Below are positions 16,868 to 24,257 of a stretch of DNA of 34,440 bases, in pieces. Position numbers and translations under genes: made by a program. Origin of the DNA: Defluviitaleaceae bacterium (GTDB lineage: Bacteria > Bacillota > Clostridia > Lachnospirales > WQUN01); contig WQSB01000009.1 of NCBI GenBank assembly GCA_009788085.1, positions 1-34,440 of the forward strand, in the 5' to 3' direction. Below the pieces are notes generated by a model. That model had not been told where the DNA came from. It saw only the letters and a program-made list of their open reading frames with translations, and made no database searches. Each line of letters opens with the position of its first letter. Positions within the stretch are counted from its first letter, which is position 1.

Positions 16868-16896
16868 ATTATAATTTATGGGTTGCATAAAGTCAA
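16868..16896 (-). promoter_or_regulatory. Consensus sigma-70-type promoter inside the late operon
   Basis: TTGACT at 16896-16891 and a perfect TATAAT at 16873-16868, with a 17-bp spacer, directed toward the 49-aa and ribbon-helix-helix genes. It is among the best promoters in the window and lies directly behind the terminase large subunit stop. Confidence 0.8.
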
Positions 16897-16915
16897 GAGG
16901 GTTTTAAAAATATTT

Positions 16916-18565
16916 TTATTCACTATTTTTCAAGTAATCGCCTATTTCTGCAAAGTATTTTTGACGCACAGTCATAGCACATATAGCGGCTACAAAGCCA
17001 TCTATTCGCGCCCGCTGCTCAATTTTTACCGGCCTGACTTTTCGGGTTTCCATGTTTTGTTTTAGGGCTACATTAAGGAAGTGTCCACGCAAAAGTGTGT
17101 TTCCCGGAATATGGAAGTCGCCATCTTTTATTACTCCTTCAAATTCTCGGATAACAGGGGTTAGATTCTCTCCCATAAACACATCATCCATTTGAAATCC
17201 ACAATCTTCCATTTCCCCTACAAGATATTGTGCGCTATAGCGGTCGTATCCCACCTTGAGTACATATAAATCATATTGCTCACGCAAGCCTACAAACCAT
17301 TCAGACACGTCACGATAGTTTACATAGTTTTCCCCGCTTAACTTGACGATGCCTTTTTTCACAAACATATCATAGGGCACTTTGTCCAGTTGAATGCCAC
17401 GTTCCAGCCTGTTTGCCGGTAGGAAGAACTGGCAGAAAGCATATAGCTTTCCATCACACTCAATTACAACGGTAGCGGCGGTAAGGTCTGTGGTTTGTGA
17501 CAGGTCTATACCGCCCACGGCGTAACACCCTGCAAAATCCGCAAGGGTTAAGCCCTCTGTGGTTGCCTTTTCCAATGCGATGCGGTCAAGCCATGCAACA
17601 GAACTATTCTGTTTTATGTTGCAGTATTTTGTTAAGAATTCAGCTTTTTTTGATAGGGAGTTTTTTGCTTTGATGATTTCTTTTTTGAAAAATTCCTCAA
17701 ATACTGATACTCCCATATTGGGGTTAGCTTTTTTTAATTCTTCTATATCGTCCCATTTATTTACATCATCAATAACATACAGAAATGGTAAAAAATCCTT
17801 TTCCTCACTTGTGCCCTCTAAAAAGCGCGTAGCTCTTAGAAACAACTCATCATAAATGCTGTCATCTTCATATCCGGCTGTAGAAATGCTAAAAATAATC
17901 GGCTGGAGCCTTGCGCCCACAGCCGATGCCATAACCTCATATTGTTTTAAGCCCCCGTCACCTCTCCAGCTTGACATTTCATCATTAATAGTCAATTCTG
18001 GATTAAAGCCGTCAGATTTTTTAAAATTAAATGCAAGCGGTTTTATTATGGTGTTAGTTTCGGACACATAAATATCACTACGACGCTTACGGGAAATTTC
18101 GTCAAGCTCATCCTCTTTTTGAATCATTTGATAAAAATTATCGTACACAATTTTAGCTTGGTCTAATTTTGGTGCGAGGCAATATATTTCTGACCCATAT
18201 TCGCCATCTAAGTACGCGATATAGGCCATTACAGCACTTGCAAACAATGTCTTTCCGTTTTTCCGTGCCACTACCTCAAAAACTTCGCGAAATATGCGCA
18301 AGCCGCTCTCGTTTACAATTCCAAACATAATAGACACTTTAGCTTTTTGCCAAAGTTCCAATTTTAAGAGGTCGTCCCGTCCCTTCGAGTGGTGACAAAG
18401 GTTTTCTATAAACTCAATGGCGGTATTTGCCTTTTTCTCATCAAGGAGGTATTCCCCGCTTTCTATACCGCTTACGATAATGTTGTAAAGTGCCTTAATC
18501 CATTTGCCCGCTACAATCTCCCCACTTTGAATCTTTGCGCGATACTCATAGATGTAATTCTGCAT
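16916..18565 (-). CDS. Terminase large subunit (HK97 type)
   Basis: 549 residues, ATG 18565 overlapping the small subunit stop by one base (TAATG). This is the packaging motor: ATPase plus nuclease. The Walker A-like P-loop is ARKNGKT (residues 100-106), and Walker B is LTINDEMSSW (191-200) with catalytic acidic residues 195-196. The nuclease domain shows GGIDLSQTTDL, VLKVGYDRYSA and a final RIDGFVAAICAM. Length is normal for the Terminase_1 family. The last residues reach an internal promoter region, and the next structural gene, portal, is separated from it by a 1.4-kb cassette. Confidence 0.95.
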   Translation of the reverse strand: MQNYIYEYRAKIQSGEIVAGKWIKALYNIIVSGIESGEYLLDEKKANTAIEFIENLCHHSKGRDDLLKLELWQKAKVSIMFGIVNESGLRIFREVFEVVARKNGKTLFASAVMAYIAYLDGEYGSEIYCLAPKLDQAKIVYDNFYQMIQKEDELDEISRKRRSDIYVSETNTIIKPLAFNFKKSDGFNPELTINDEMSSWRGDGGLKQYEVMASAVGARLQPIIFSISTAGYEDDSIYDELFLRATRFLEGTSEEKDFLPFLYVIDDVNKWDDIEELKKANPNMGVSVFEEFFKKEIIKAKNSLSKKAEFLTKYCNIKQNSSVAWLDRIALEKATTEGLTLADFAGCYAVGGIDLSQTTDLTAATVVIECDGKLYAFCQFFLPANRLERGIQLDKVPYDMFVKKGIVKLSGENYVNYRDVSEWFVGLREQYDLYVLKVGYDRYSAQYLVGEMEDCGFQMDDVFMGENLTPVIREFEGVIKDGDFHIPGNTLLRGHFLNVALKQNMETRKVRPVKIEQRARIDGFVAAICAMTVRQKYFAEIGDYLKNSE

Positions 18566-18921
18566 TATGATTTACGCCGCAATGCTTCAAGCTTGCTGTT
18601 TTTTCTGGCCTCTGGCGGGGCAAGGTCGGCCAGCTGTTTTATTATCGTGGTTTGGTTGCGGGTCATGGAGATGTAAATTTCGACTTCCGCGCTTTGCTTG
18701 ATGCCAAATTGGTTCGCGCCGTTTTTGTACTCCTGTGTGTAGCCCTCGACATTGATGATTTCCTGTAATTCATCCATCGTGACGGCGTTAAAGGCGGCAG
18801 CTTTTATCAGGGATTGGACGGTGGCCAATTTATTTTTGTCCAAACATTTGAAAACGCGGTTAAGTCGGGTTATCTCTTTTTTTATCTTTTGCTCTTTCGT
18901 CAAATCTTTCTTTGTGGCCAT
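18565..18921 (-). CDS. Terminase small subunit (P27 type)
   Basis: 118 residues, ATG 18921 behind AAAGGAGCG. Pattern: basic N-terminus MATKKDLTKEQKIKKEITRL, helix pair with TVQSLIKAAAFNAVTMDELQ, then YKNGANQFGIKQSAEVEIYI and a C-terminal helix QTTIIKQLADLAPPEARK. This matches P27-family small terminases, which recognise the packaging site. It is directly coupled to the large subunit. Confidence 0.85.
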   Translation of the reverse strand: MATKKDLTKEQKIKKEITRLNRVFKCLDKNKLATVQSLIKAAAFNAVTMDELQEIINVEGYTQEYKNGANQFGIKQSAEVEIYISMTRNQTTIIKQLADLAPPEARKNSKLEALRRKS

Positions 18922-19019
18922 AAGTCCGCGCTCCTTTCGAGGTTTTCCAGTTCATTCCAGTATCAAAAATTCCGCTGCGGCGGATACCACACCCCCCACG
19001 CGCACCACGCAGGGTTTTA

Positions 19020-19364
19020 TTATCCAGGCGGCTCGGTGCTCGGGCCGCACATGGGGGCGGCGAAATGGGGGGCGATTATGATTTGGCCGGCGTCGGTGAA
19101 GGTGTAGCCCCGCGCCGCTTCCCGTTCCGCCGCCCGCCCGTGGTGCTCGCAGTTGTGGCAGTCTTGACAAACTGCTTCAAGGTTGGCGGCGGCAAGGGTG
19201 GTGTATGTGTCATTGATATTGTCCGGAGTTAAATGTATTTTGTGATGAACTATTTTGGCTATTCCCCCACAACGCTCACAAATCCCATGAACCGATTTTA
19301 GATAGCTTTTTCTGCAATCTTTCCAAGTTTTGCTCTTATAGAATTTTTCTGCCCAAAGTTTCAT
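19020..19364 (-). CDS. HNH endonuclease of the packaging module
   Basis: 114 residues, ATG 19364 in an ATGA overlap with the upstream gene. Zinc-binding pairs CERCGG and CQDCHNCEHH frame the HNH core HHKIHLTPDNIND...NLEAVC. In HK97-like phages an HNH protein encoded beside the terminase supports terminase cleavage of DNA. The region after residue 85 (GYTFTDAGQIII...) is a poorly conserved tail. It lies upstream of the small terminase gene with a 98-bp gap holding a weak TCCGC/GCGGA hairpin. Confidence 0.88.
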   Translation of the reverse strand: MKLWAEKFYKSKTWKDCRKSYLKSVHGICERCGGIAKIVHHKIHLTPDNINDTYTTLAAANLEAVCQDCHNCEHHGRAAEREAARGYTFTDAGQIIIAPHFAAPMCGPSTEPPG

Positions 19365-19654
19365 TTTTCGTTTATTTGCGAAAAATTCAAAATTTCCATC
19401 TGGCCGGTGAGGTGGTAGGATACGGCCATGCGGTCAAATTCCGCCTGCCCTCTTTCCTGTTTGACTGTTATTGAAAATGCTTCATCTGTGTCTAAAAGCT
19501 CCATTATTTTGCTAAATACCCCGTTAAATGCAAAATCTGCCTTGTCGTTAGTGACATTTATATGAAACTGGTCGCGCTGGCGGTTTATATCCAAAGTGGT
19601 ATATTCAGCAAATACAAGGTCTCCAGCGGTAAAGTGCATTATTAGTGTAGTCAT
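19361..19654 (-). CDS. Small hypothetical protein, first gene of the packaging unit
   Basis: 97 residues from ATG 19654, preceded by AAGGGG at 6 nt. The frame extends to 19894, but that part overlaps the regulator gene and a leader hairpin. The protein (MHFTAGDLVFAEYTTLDINR..., HINVTNDKADFAFNGVFSKI, ending NFSQINEK) is predicted to be alpha/beta and acidic. I do not recognise the family. It overlaps the HNH gene start by 4 bp, so it is cotranslated with it. Confidence 0.65.
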   Translation of the reverse strand: MTTLIMHFTAGDLVFAEYTTLDINRQRDQFHINVTNDKADFAFNGVFSKIMELLDTDEAFSITVKQERGQAEFDRMAVSYHLTGQMEILNFSQINEK

Positions 19655-19681
19655 GGTAAACCCCTTCCCGGCACAATAGAT

Positions 19682-19711
19682 AAGCCCTGCGCGGGTGGCG
19701 CAAGGCTTTTT
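19682..19711. terminator. Leader hairpin with T run
   Basis: AAGCCCTGCGC and GCGCAAGGCTT (19682-19692, 19698-19708) pair over 11 bp with one mismatch and a 5-nt loop, followed on the + strand by TTTTT. It lies in the leader of the packaging transcript. On the - strand only ATCTATT follows, so it may shield against antisense transcription or regulate the leader. Confidence 0.5.
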
Positions 19712-19732
19712 GGTGTGGTGTTCCACGGTATC

Positions 19733-19738
19733 ATTATA
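19733..19738 (-). promoter_or_regulatory. Candidate late promoter -10 element
   Basis: A perfect TATAAT on the - strand 79 bp before the first packaging gene. No good -35 is found at 16-18 bp upstream (CGTTTT), which would fit an activator-dependent late promoter using the regulator encoded just upstream. The link is inference. Confidence 0.4.
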
Positions 19739-19778
19739 AAACATGAAAATCGAACAAAACGCACAAATTAAAAATTTT

Positions 19779-20198
19779 TTAGATTTCCGCAAAATATCGT
19801 GTGACTGCCATTCTTGCGCGGGCTTCGTTTGGATATCCGTATACCCGCCGTGATGTAGTTGCCCATGAAAATCCCTGTATATAGCGATAATCAATTATGC
19901 GGCGTATGTCGCTGCGTGGTACGGTGCTTATAAATTCCTCAATGATTATAAGTTTATCCTGTAGGCGAGTTGCCCGCTCCCTTAAAACTTCTTTTAGTTT
20001 ATCGTATTTGATTTTGCTACGCTGGTCTAGCCCCGTAATTGTAAATATGCACTCGCGGGCAGTTATATCGTGACTTGACCCCCTCACCGAATCGGATACG
20101 ATATTTTGTGGCTTACTTTGGAGAATTTCCAGCCGCTGGGTGATTCGCTTGACCTCATTTTGTAGTTGGCGATATTGCTCTAAATCTTTGATAGTCAT
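19779..20198 (-). CDS. ArpU/sigma region 4-like late transcription regulator
   Basis: 139 residues, ATG 20198. Residues 1-75 are an N-terminal helical part with coiled coil (EQYRQLQNEVKRITQRLEIL). Residues 85-139 resemble sigma-70 region 4: a helix with DKLIIIEEFI, then RRIIDYRYIQGFSWATTSRR and a recognition-like helix NEARARMAVTRYF. Regulators of this ArpU/DUF1492 type switch on late genes in Firmicutes phages. Its place between replication and packaging genes fits; the first late unit lies directly downstream. Confidence 0.75.
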   Translation of the reverse strand: MTIKDLEQYRQLQNEVKRITQRLEILQSKPQNIVSDSVRGSSHDITARECIFTITGLDQRSKIKYDKLKEVLRERATRLQDKLIIIEEFISTVPRSDIRRIIDYRYIQGFSWATTSRRVYGYPNEARARMAVTRYFAEI

Positions 20199-20213
20199 AT
20201 GCCCACCTCTCCC

Positions 20214-21158
20214 CTACACCCGCGCATTCCATGCTTTTAGTGCTGCATCTCGACCGCCGTAAAAATGGGCGTAAAGTGGTGTAAACACTTTGCACCCGCT
20301 ACATGATATTCGCCATGATGCCATGCCACTGCCGGTGCTGTCTGATTGGTCAATCGCCTTTTCCCCACAAAACGGGCAAGGCTTCAATTCTTGTACCGTT
20401 GGATTTAATGAATCTATTTCCGGTTTTTTGACTTTTTCCCGACGTTTCTTCACATTATCTGGAGTAAGTGTTGCGCCGATTTTGTGCTCCTTCAAGGCTT
20501 CTGCTTGCTGGCCGTTGTCAAGCCGTGATGCTTCGTAGGCGGTGGTAATATTTATATTGCCCTTCTTGAATTCGGTTGTAAGCTCCGGGGCAAGGTTTTT
20601 ATTTATACTTTCGTAACGGGCAATTTGTGAAGCTGACACGCCCAAAAGTCCGGCTATGATTTCCCTCTTTTTTCCGGTGAATTTATATCCTTCGTTTTTA
20701 AGCTCGGTTAAAAGCTCCTTTAGCCGTTGTGCTTGGCGGGACAGCTCATAATCCGAAAGCCTCCGTGCCGTGGAATTGGCAAAAATGAGCTGCAATTCCG
20801 CTTGAATATCGTCTATGGATTTTATAATTTTACAGGGCACACGCTGGAAGCCCTCTTTACCTTCCGATACAAGCTCTGTTATGGCTTTGTGCCGCCTGTG
20901 CCCGCTGATTAGCTCATAGCTTGTATAACCATGTGTGCTATTTTCCGGCATTTGGCGTACAAGTAAATTTTGTTGTAGCCCTATAAGCTCTATGCTGGCC
21001 TTTAATTCCGCGACGTCATCAACGGAATAATTATTGAATTCCGATGGCAGTATCTGCTCTATGTGTATATGCTCTATTTTGAAAGCGAGAGCATCATCCT
21101 CGCCCTCTTTTTTTGAGTGCTCATTCATAAGCTGACTAACGTTGAATTTACCGGGCAT
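20214..21158 (-). CDS. parB: ParB-like partition protein fused to a Lar-like zinc ribbon
   Basis: 314 residues from ATG 21158, preceded by AGGAGG; the frame is open up to 21287, but that part overlaps parA. Residues 28-125 are a ParB/Spo0J N-domain (VAELKASIELIGLQQNLLVR, then ELISGHRRHKAI with the box II CTPase/DNA-clamp signature). A helix-turn-helix follows (REIIAGLLGVSASQIARYES). Residues about 256-314 form a separate zinc ribbon, LKPCPFCGEKA...WRISCSGCKV...AALKAWNAR, the pattern of the Lar restriction-alleviation family. ParB proteins normally end in a dimerisation domain, so this fusion is unusual. It is encoded behind parA. Confidence 0.82.
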   Translation of the reverse strand: MPGKFNVSQLMNEHSKKEGEDDALAFKIEHIHIEQILPSEFNNYSVDDVAELKASIELIGLQQNLLVRQMPENSTHGYTSYELISGHRRHKAITELVSEGKEGFQRVPCKIIKSIDDIQAELQLIFANSTARRLSDYELSRQAQRLKELLTELKNEGYKFTGKKREIIAGLLGVSASQIARYESINKNLAPELTTEFKKGNINITTAYEASRLDNGQQAEALKEHKIGATLTPDNVKKRREKVKKPEIDSLNPTVQELKPCPFCGEKAIDQSDSTGSGMASWRISCSGCKVFTPLYAHFYGGRDAALKAWNARV

Positions 21159-21199
21159 TGCTATCCCTCCTATCTGAAAAATGTCCGAAACTGGCACTT

Positions 21200-21967
21200 T
21201 TACACTGCTAAATATTCCGCTACGAGTTTTATATAATCCTTGGCCGCTGTTGAATTTTTGGCGTAATCCAGAATAGGCTTGCCGCAAAATGTGGTTTCGT
21301 CAATTTTTACGGTCTTGCGAATCCCTGTGCGAAATACAGGATAATCTGTTTCATTTTCCAGCCATGCAGCACCCTGCATATTCACATTATGGCGGGTTTC
21401 CATTGTGATGAAGCACCCGGCAAGGCGTAGGGCCGGGTTAAATTCCCACATATCCTCTATTTGTTCTGCAAGTTGCTTTAGGCCATCAAAGGCGAATTTA
21501 TCTACTTTTATTGGCACTAAAACATCATCGGAAGCTACAAGGGCGTTAATGACGCTCATGTTAATATCCGGTGCATTGTCAATGATGCAGTAATCGTAAT
21601 GAGAAGAAATCATTTGTAAAAACTTATTAAGGCGCGTTTGCTGTGGACGGCTCATGTCAAGCAATACTTCTTTATTTGCACTTAAAAGGCTCATGTTTGC
21701 GGTTATAACGTGCAAGCCCGTATATTCCGTTTCGTAGATAAATTCAGATACAAGCCTTTTACCGTCTAACCGTTCTGTCATAACTTCCGCCATTCCGATA
21801 ACGTCATCGCCGTGTAATCCAAAGAATTTAGATACATTGCCTTGCTTGTCGTTGTCTATGAGTAGCACCCGTTTACTGTGTACCGCTGTAAGAACGTGGG
21901 CTATGTTGATTGCGGAAATGGTTTTACCTACGCCGCCTTTAAGATTAATAATGCTAATTACTTTCAT
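21200..21967 (-). CDS. parA: ParA-family partition ATPase
   Basis: 255 residues, ATG 21967 in an ATGA overlap with the upstream 89-aa gene. The deviant Walker A motif KGGVGKT is at residues 10-16, followed by RVLLIDNDKQGN (A') and YDYCIIDNAPDINMSVINAL (Walker B region). ParA ATPases move ParB-bound DNA over the nucleoid and stabilise low-copy replicons. No N-terminal DNA-binding extension is present (type Ib-like length). It sits between Rep-side genes and parB, as in plasmid partition operons. Confidence 0.92.
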   Translation of the reverse strand: MKVISIINLKGGVGKTISAINIAHVLTAVHSKRVLLIDNDKQGNVSKFFGLHGDDVIGMAEVMTERLDGKRLVSEFIYETEYTGLHVITANMSLLSANKEVLLDMSRPQQTRLNKFLQMISSHYDYCIIDNAPDINMSVINALVASDDVLVPIKVDKFAFDGLKQLAEQIEDMWEFNPALRLAGCFITMETRHNVNMQGAAWLENETDYPVFRTGIRKTVKIDETTFCGKPILDYAKNSTAAKDYIKLVAEYLAV

Positions 21968-22233
21968 GGCTTGCCCCCTGTTCTCGGAACTGTGCCGATA
22001 TATTTTATAAATGACGGAAGAATTACTACCCCTTCCTTAAATTGATTTTTGATATTTTCTCGGTGCTGGTTCAAGTCTTCATCATTCACAACTTCGCATA
22101 TGCTAAAGATGTGAATATGCTTTATCCGCTCGGTATCGGTATGCATCGCTACAGATGATGATGCCGGAAAACGCATAGGCGGTGGTGGTGCCACTTCCGT
22201 TGTTTTTGTATCTCTCTTTTTCCAAAATGACAT
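21964..22233 (-). CDS. Small hypothetical protein of the partition operon
   Basis: 89 residues, ATG 22233. A basic start (MSFWKKRDTK), a Pro-rich spacer (VAPPPPMRFPASSS), then a compact domain (IKHIHIFSICEVVNDEDLNQ..., FKEGVVILPSFIKYIG). The family is unknown to me. The 4-bp overlap with parA suggests a joint function in replication or partition. Confidence 0.6.
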   Translation of the reverse strand: MSFWKKRDTKTTEVAPPPPMRFPASSSVAMHTDTERIKHIHIFSICEVVNDEDLNQHRENIKNQFKEGVVILPSFIKYIGTVPRTGGKP

Positions 22234-22234
22234 A

Positions 22235-22738
22235 TTATTTACCTACCGTTCCCAAAGAATCAACTAGGTCTGCTACGGCTCCATGTTCAGCATTGCTTAT
22301 GCTTGCATTTCTTTCTGATTCAGGCAACCTTCCGAACGCATCTACTTCCTCTTCAATGTCCGTTAATTTCATTTGCATTTGCGGAATTTCCGCAAGTGTG
22401 AAGCGGCCACTTTCTTTGTCAAATTTTAACTCTAAGGTTTTCTTTGAAAAGGTGGCTTTGGCTTCTGTACGTTTTTTGAGGGTTAGCGTTACTTTGCTTT
22501 CAATTTGTGGCGTCCTAAAATATTTTGTTGTTGTTTCCTCTTCCCCGCTTTCATTTTGCACATATACCTCCTGTGTACTATCGCACAATTCAATTGATAT
22601 TTTCGCGCTTATTTCCCCGCCCTCAAAATTACCCTCGTAAAGCTCATAAAGGCACTTTTTTATCCTGTGGTTAAGATGTGCGTTAAAATCTTCGAATGCT
22701 TCACTTTGTGCAGTTAGTTCAAATTCCATTGTATTCAT
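22235..22738 (-). CDS. Conserved early phage protein, acidic
   Basis: 167 residues, ATG 22738, overlapping the rep stop by 4 bp. It starts with a helical region (FELTAQSEAFEDFNAHLNHR), followed by beta strands EGGEISAKISIELCDS and RTPQIESKVTLTLKKRTEAK, and a C-terminal acidic region (DIEEEVDAFGRLPESERN). The I-S-A-K-I-S-I-E-L ... K-V-T pattern occurs in a small family of Firmicutes phage early proteins of unknown function. Its location between rep and parA hints at a replication accessory role. Confidence 0.6.
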   Translation of the reverse strand: MNTMEFELTAQSEAFEDFNAHLNHRIKKCLYELYEGNFEGGEISAKISIELCDSTQEVYVQNESGEEETTTKYFRTPQIESKVTLTLKKRTEAKATFSKKTLELKFDKESGRFTLAEIPQMQMKLTDIEEEVDAFGRLPESERNASISNAEHGAVADLVDSLGTVGK

Positions 22739-23664
22739 TCGCTGCTTCGCTCCTTTCGTTTCCTCTGTGTGGGCTTTCGCATCATGCGGGCATAGATGTA
22801 CGCCCCACTTACATATTGACTAAATTTAATTTTTACCCCGCCCGCTGGTATTGTGTGATTACTATAATACTCTTCCAGCACTTGACGGACGACGTTTTCA
22901 TTTGTGGCAAGCTCCATCGCCCGTTTTTTAGACATCCTGTAATTTGTGCCGGGTAGTCTATACTCGGAGCAGACTATATCTGGCTGGGTTAGATTTGTGC
23001 TGTTGGCGTAGGTCTTTTGACCTTTGCGGTTTTTTCTTTTGGTTTCTGGCTTGGCTATGTATCTGGCAAGCCCCTCTAATCCGTAGTCGTCCGATTCCAG
23101 CCGCCGTGACTGTAGACGGAAGCCCTTTGTCCAAAATTTTTCTGCAATATCACGGTCTCTGAAATTCATAATAATATGGTGATGGGCGTAGGTTTCGCCG
23201 GTTTCTTCGTTTACAGCCCATTCCGTGACATAGATATATTTCAGGTCTGGCAACCCATTTTTTTTGATGTAGCCCCGCAGCCTCCTAATATAATTTTGTA
23301 TATCCTTTTGCGCGTCCTTGGCATCGGCAGGGGTATGTTCATGGCGATAATCGAATGTACACCAGATATCTTTATTGGTGAAATTGGCATGTACAAGGCG
23401 CGAAACATGCTTGCGAGTATTTTCACGATTGAGATTTTTCTGCACGGCGCGGGTAGGGTTTCCAGTCTTTGTCCTTATTTCAGCCGCCTTGTTTTCTCTC
23501 CATACCGGGTATATTTCAACCTCCAGCACATCACCGGCGCGGACGAGCTTGGCCCGGTATCTAAAAATATCCTTGTGCCGTATGGACTCTAAATAATCAT
23601 CAATGCTTAACTGCTCATACGGCAAAGAGAATACATCTTCATAGTTTGATAAAGAATATGGCAT
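22735..23664 (-). CDS. rep: HUH-type rolling-circle replication initiator (Rep)
   Basis: 309 residues from ATG 23664, preceded by GGAGG at 8 nt; the frame is open further to 23763 but overlaps the upstream gene. The fold pattern is that of single-tyrosine HUH endonucleases: motif 1-like IWCTFDYRHEH (100-110), motif 2 AHHHIIMNF (160-168) with the H-x-H metal ligands, and motif 3 LARYIAK (199-205), where Tyr 202 would attack the origin DNA. Such enzymes nick and join DNA at a plasmid or ssDNA-phage origin. The middle position of the H-x-H is His rather than a classic hydrophobic residue. Presence in an integrating dsDNA siphovirus is unusual. Confidence 0.75.
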   Translation of the reverse strand: MPYSLSNYEDVFSLPYEQLSIDDYLESIRHKDIFRYRAKLVRAGDVLEVEIYPVWRENKAAEIRTKTGNPTRAVQKNLNRENTRKHVSRLVHANFTNKDIWCTFDYRHEHTPADAKDAQKDIQNYIRRLRGYIKKNGLPDLKYIYVTEWAVNEETGETYAHHHIIMNFRDRDIAEKFWTKGFRLQSRRLESDDYGLEGLARYIAKPETKRKNRKGQKTYANSTNLTQPDIVCSEYRLPGTNYRMSKKRAMELATNENVVRQVLEEYYSNHTIPAGGVKIKFSQYVSGAYIYARMMRKPTQRKRKERSSE

Positions 23665-23686
23665 ATAGATATCCTCCGATTGAATT

Positions 23687-23974
23687 TTAGGTATGCAGTT
23701 CCTTGGTGGCGAGGTAATTTTCATATGCCGCATGTTTATCTTCCGCGCCCTGCGCGTGAACAATGGCGGTATACGCTTGCCGAATTACTACCTTGGATTT
23801 TTTACCTTCCAATTCGCAGAGAATAAATTTATATGCTTCCTTTTCATCGCTTGTGATGGTGCTCGTGTCCAGCATGTTTAAAAATTCCAACATACCGATA
23901 ACTGCCATAAATGATATTTGAACTTTTTTGGGATTTGCGGGATTATTCCCGAAACGACGCATCATTTCCATCAT
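23687..23974 (-). CDS. Small helical hypothetical protein upstream of rep
   Basis: 95 residues, ATG 23974 behind AAGGAGTG. Entirely helical with several short repeats of Met at the start (MMEMMRRFG) and a hydrophobic helix ISFMAVIGMLEFLNML. It lies 22 bp before rep. A hairpin (23994-24009) sits in its leader. Family unknown; by position it might be a copy-number or replication regulator, which is inference only. Confidence 0.6.
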   Translation of the reverse strand: MMEMMRRFGNNPANPKKVQISFMAVIGMLEFLNMLDTSTITSDEKEAYKFILCELEGKKSKVVIRQAYTAIVHAQGAEDKHAAYENYLATKELHT

Positions 23975-23993
23975 TACTAATCACTCCTTAACA

Positions 23994-24063
23994 CGGGCGT
24001 AAACGCCCGAGCAAAACACAAACATGATGAATGATAAAGAATACAAAAATGTGTTTGTGTTTT
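23994..24063. repeat. Inverted repeats upstream of the rep unit
   Basis: Two inverted repeats: CGGGCG-taaa-CGCCCG (23995-24000 core extended by one, through 24009) and a perfect 12-bp pair AAAACACAAACA (24013-24024) / TGTTTGTGTTTT (24052-24063) with a 27-nt AT-rich loop. In rolling-circle replicons, origins are formed by such hairpins next to AT-rich DNA, so this may be the Rep origin; it could also be a leader RNA structure. Confidence 0.55.
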
Positions 24064-24123
24064 TGTTTATATGGCCACCGTTGAGATGCTAATACTTATT
24101 ACAAGGACTCCAAAATGCCCCAT

Positions 24124-24139
24124 CGGACACTCGGACACT
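24124..24139. repeat. Tandem 8-bp repeat CGGACACT
   Basis: Two adjacent copies of CGGACACT (24124-24131, 24132-24139) end 5 bp before the -35 of the rightward promoter. Position suggests a regulator or Rep/ParB binding site; there is no direct proof. Confidence 0.5.
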
Positions 24140-24144
24140 TTTCC

Positions 24145-24173
24145 TTGACGTCTGGCCTATGGAGTGATAGAAT
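24145..24173 (+). promoter_or_regulatory. Rightward promoter upstream of rep leader
   Basis: TTGACG (24145-24150), 17-bp spacer, TAGAAT (24168-24173). Five of six bases match in each box. It points away from rep, and a terminator follows 40 bp after the predicted start, with no gene between. Confidence 0.65.
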
Positions 24174-24179
24174 TTACAC

Positions 24180-24257
24180 AATTAGAGTGTACTCCAAAGG
24201 CGTCACGCCTTGCCCCTCTGCATATCCCGCTAAGATATTGCAGGGGGTTTTTATTTT
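24180..24257 (+). ncRNA. Candidate 78-nt small antisense RNA
   Basis: The predicted start is 7 nt after the -10 box. The RNA would contain a hairpin AAGGCG-tca-CGCCTT (24197-24211) and end in a strong intrinsic terminator: CCCC-t-CTGCA (24213-24222) pairs with TGCAGGGGG (24239-24247), followed by TTTTTATTTT. It runs opposite to the transcript leading into rep and so would be antisense to that leader. Plasmid counter-transcribed RNAs that set copy number have this architecture. No expression evidence is available from sequence alone. Confidence 0.55.

Noticed and set aside
18952-19170. 72-codon - strand frame beside the HNH gene
   Set aside because: It overlaps the HNH gene in another frame, is Arg/Pro-rich from local GC bias, and has no ribosome binding site.
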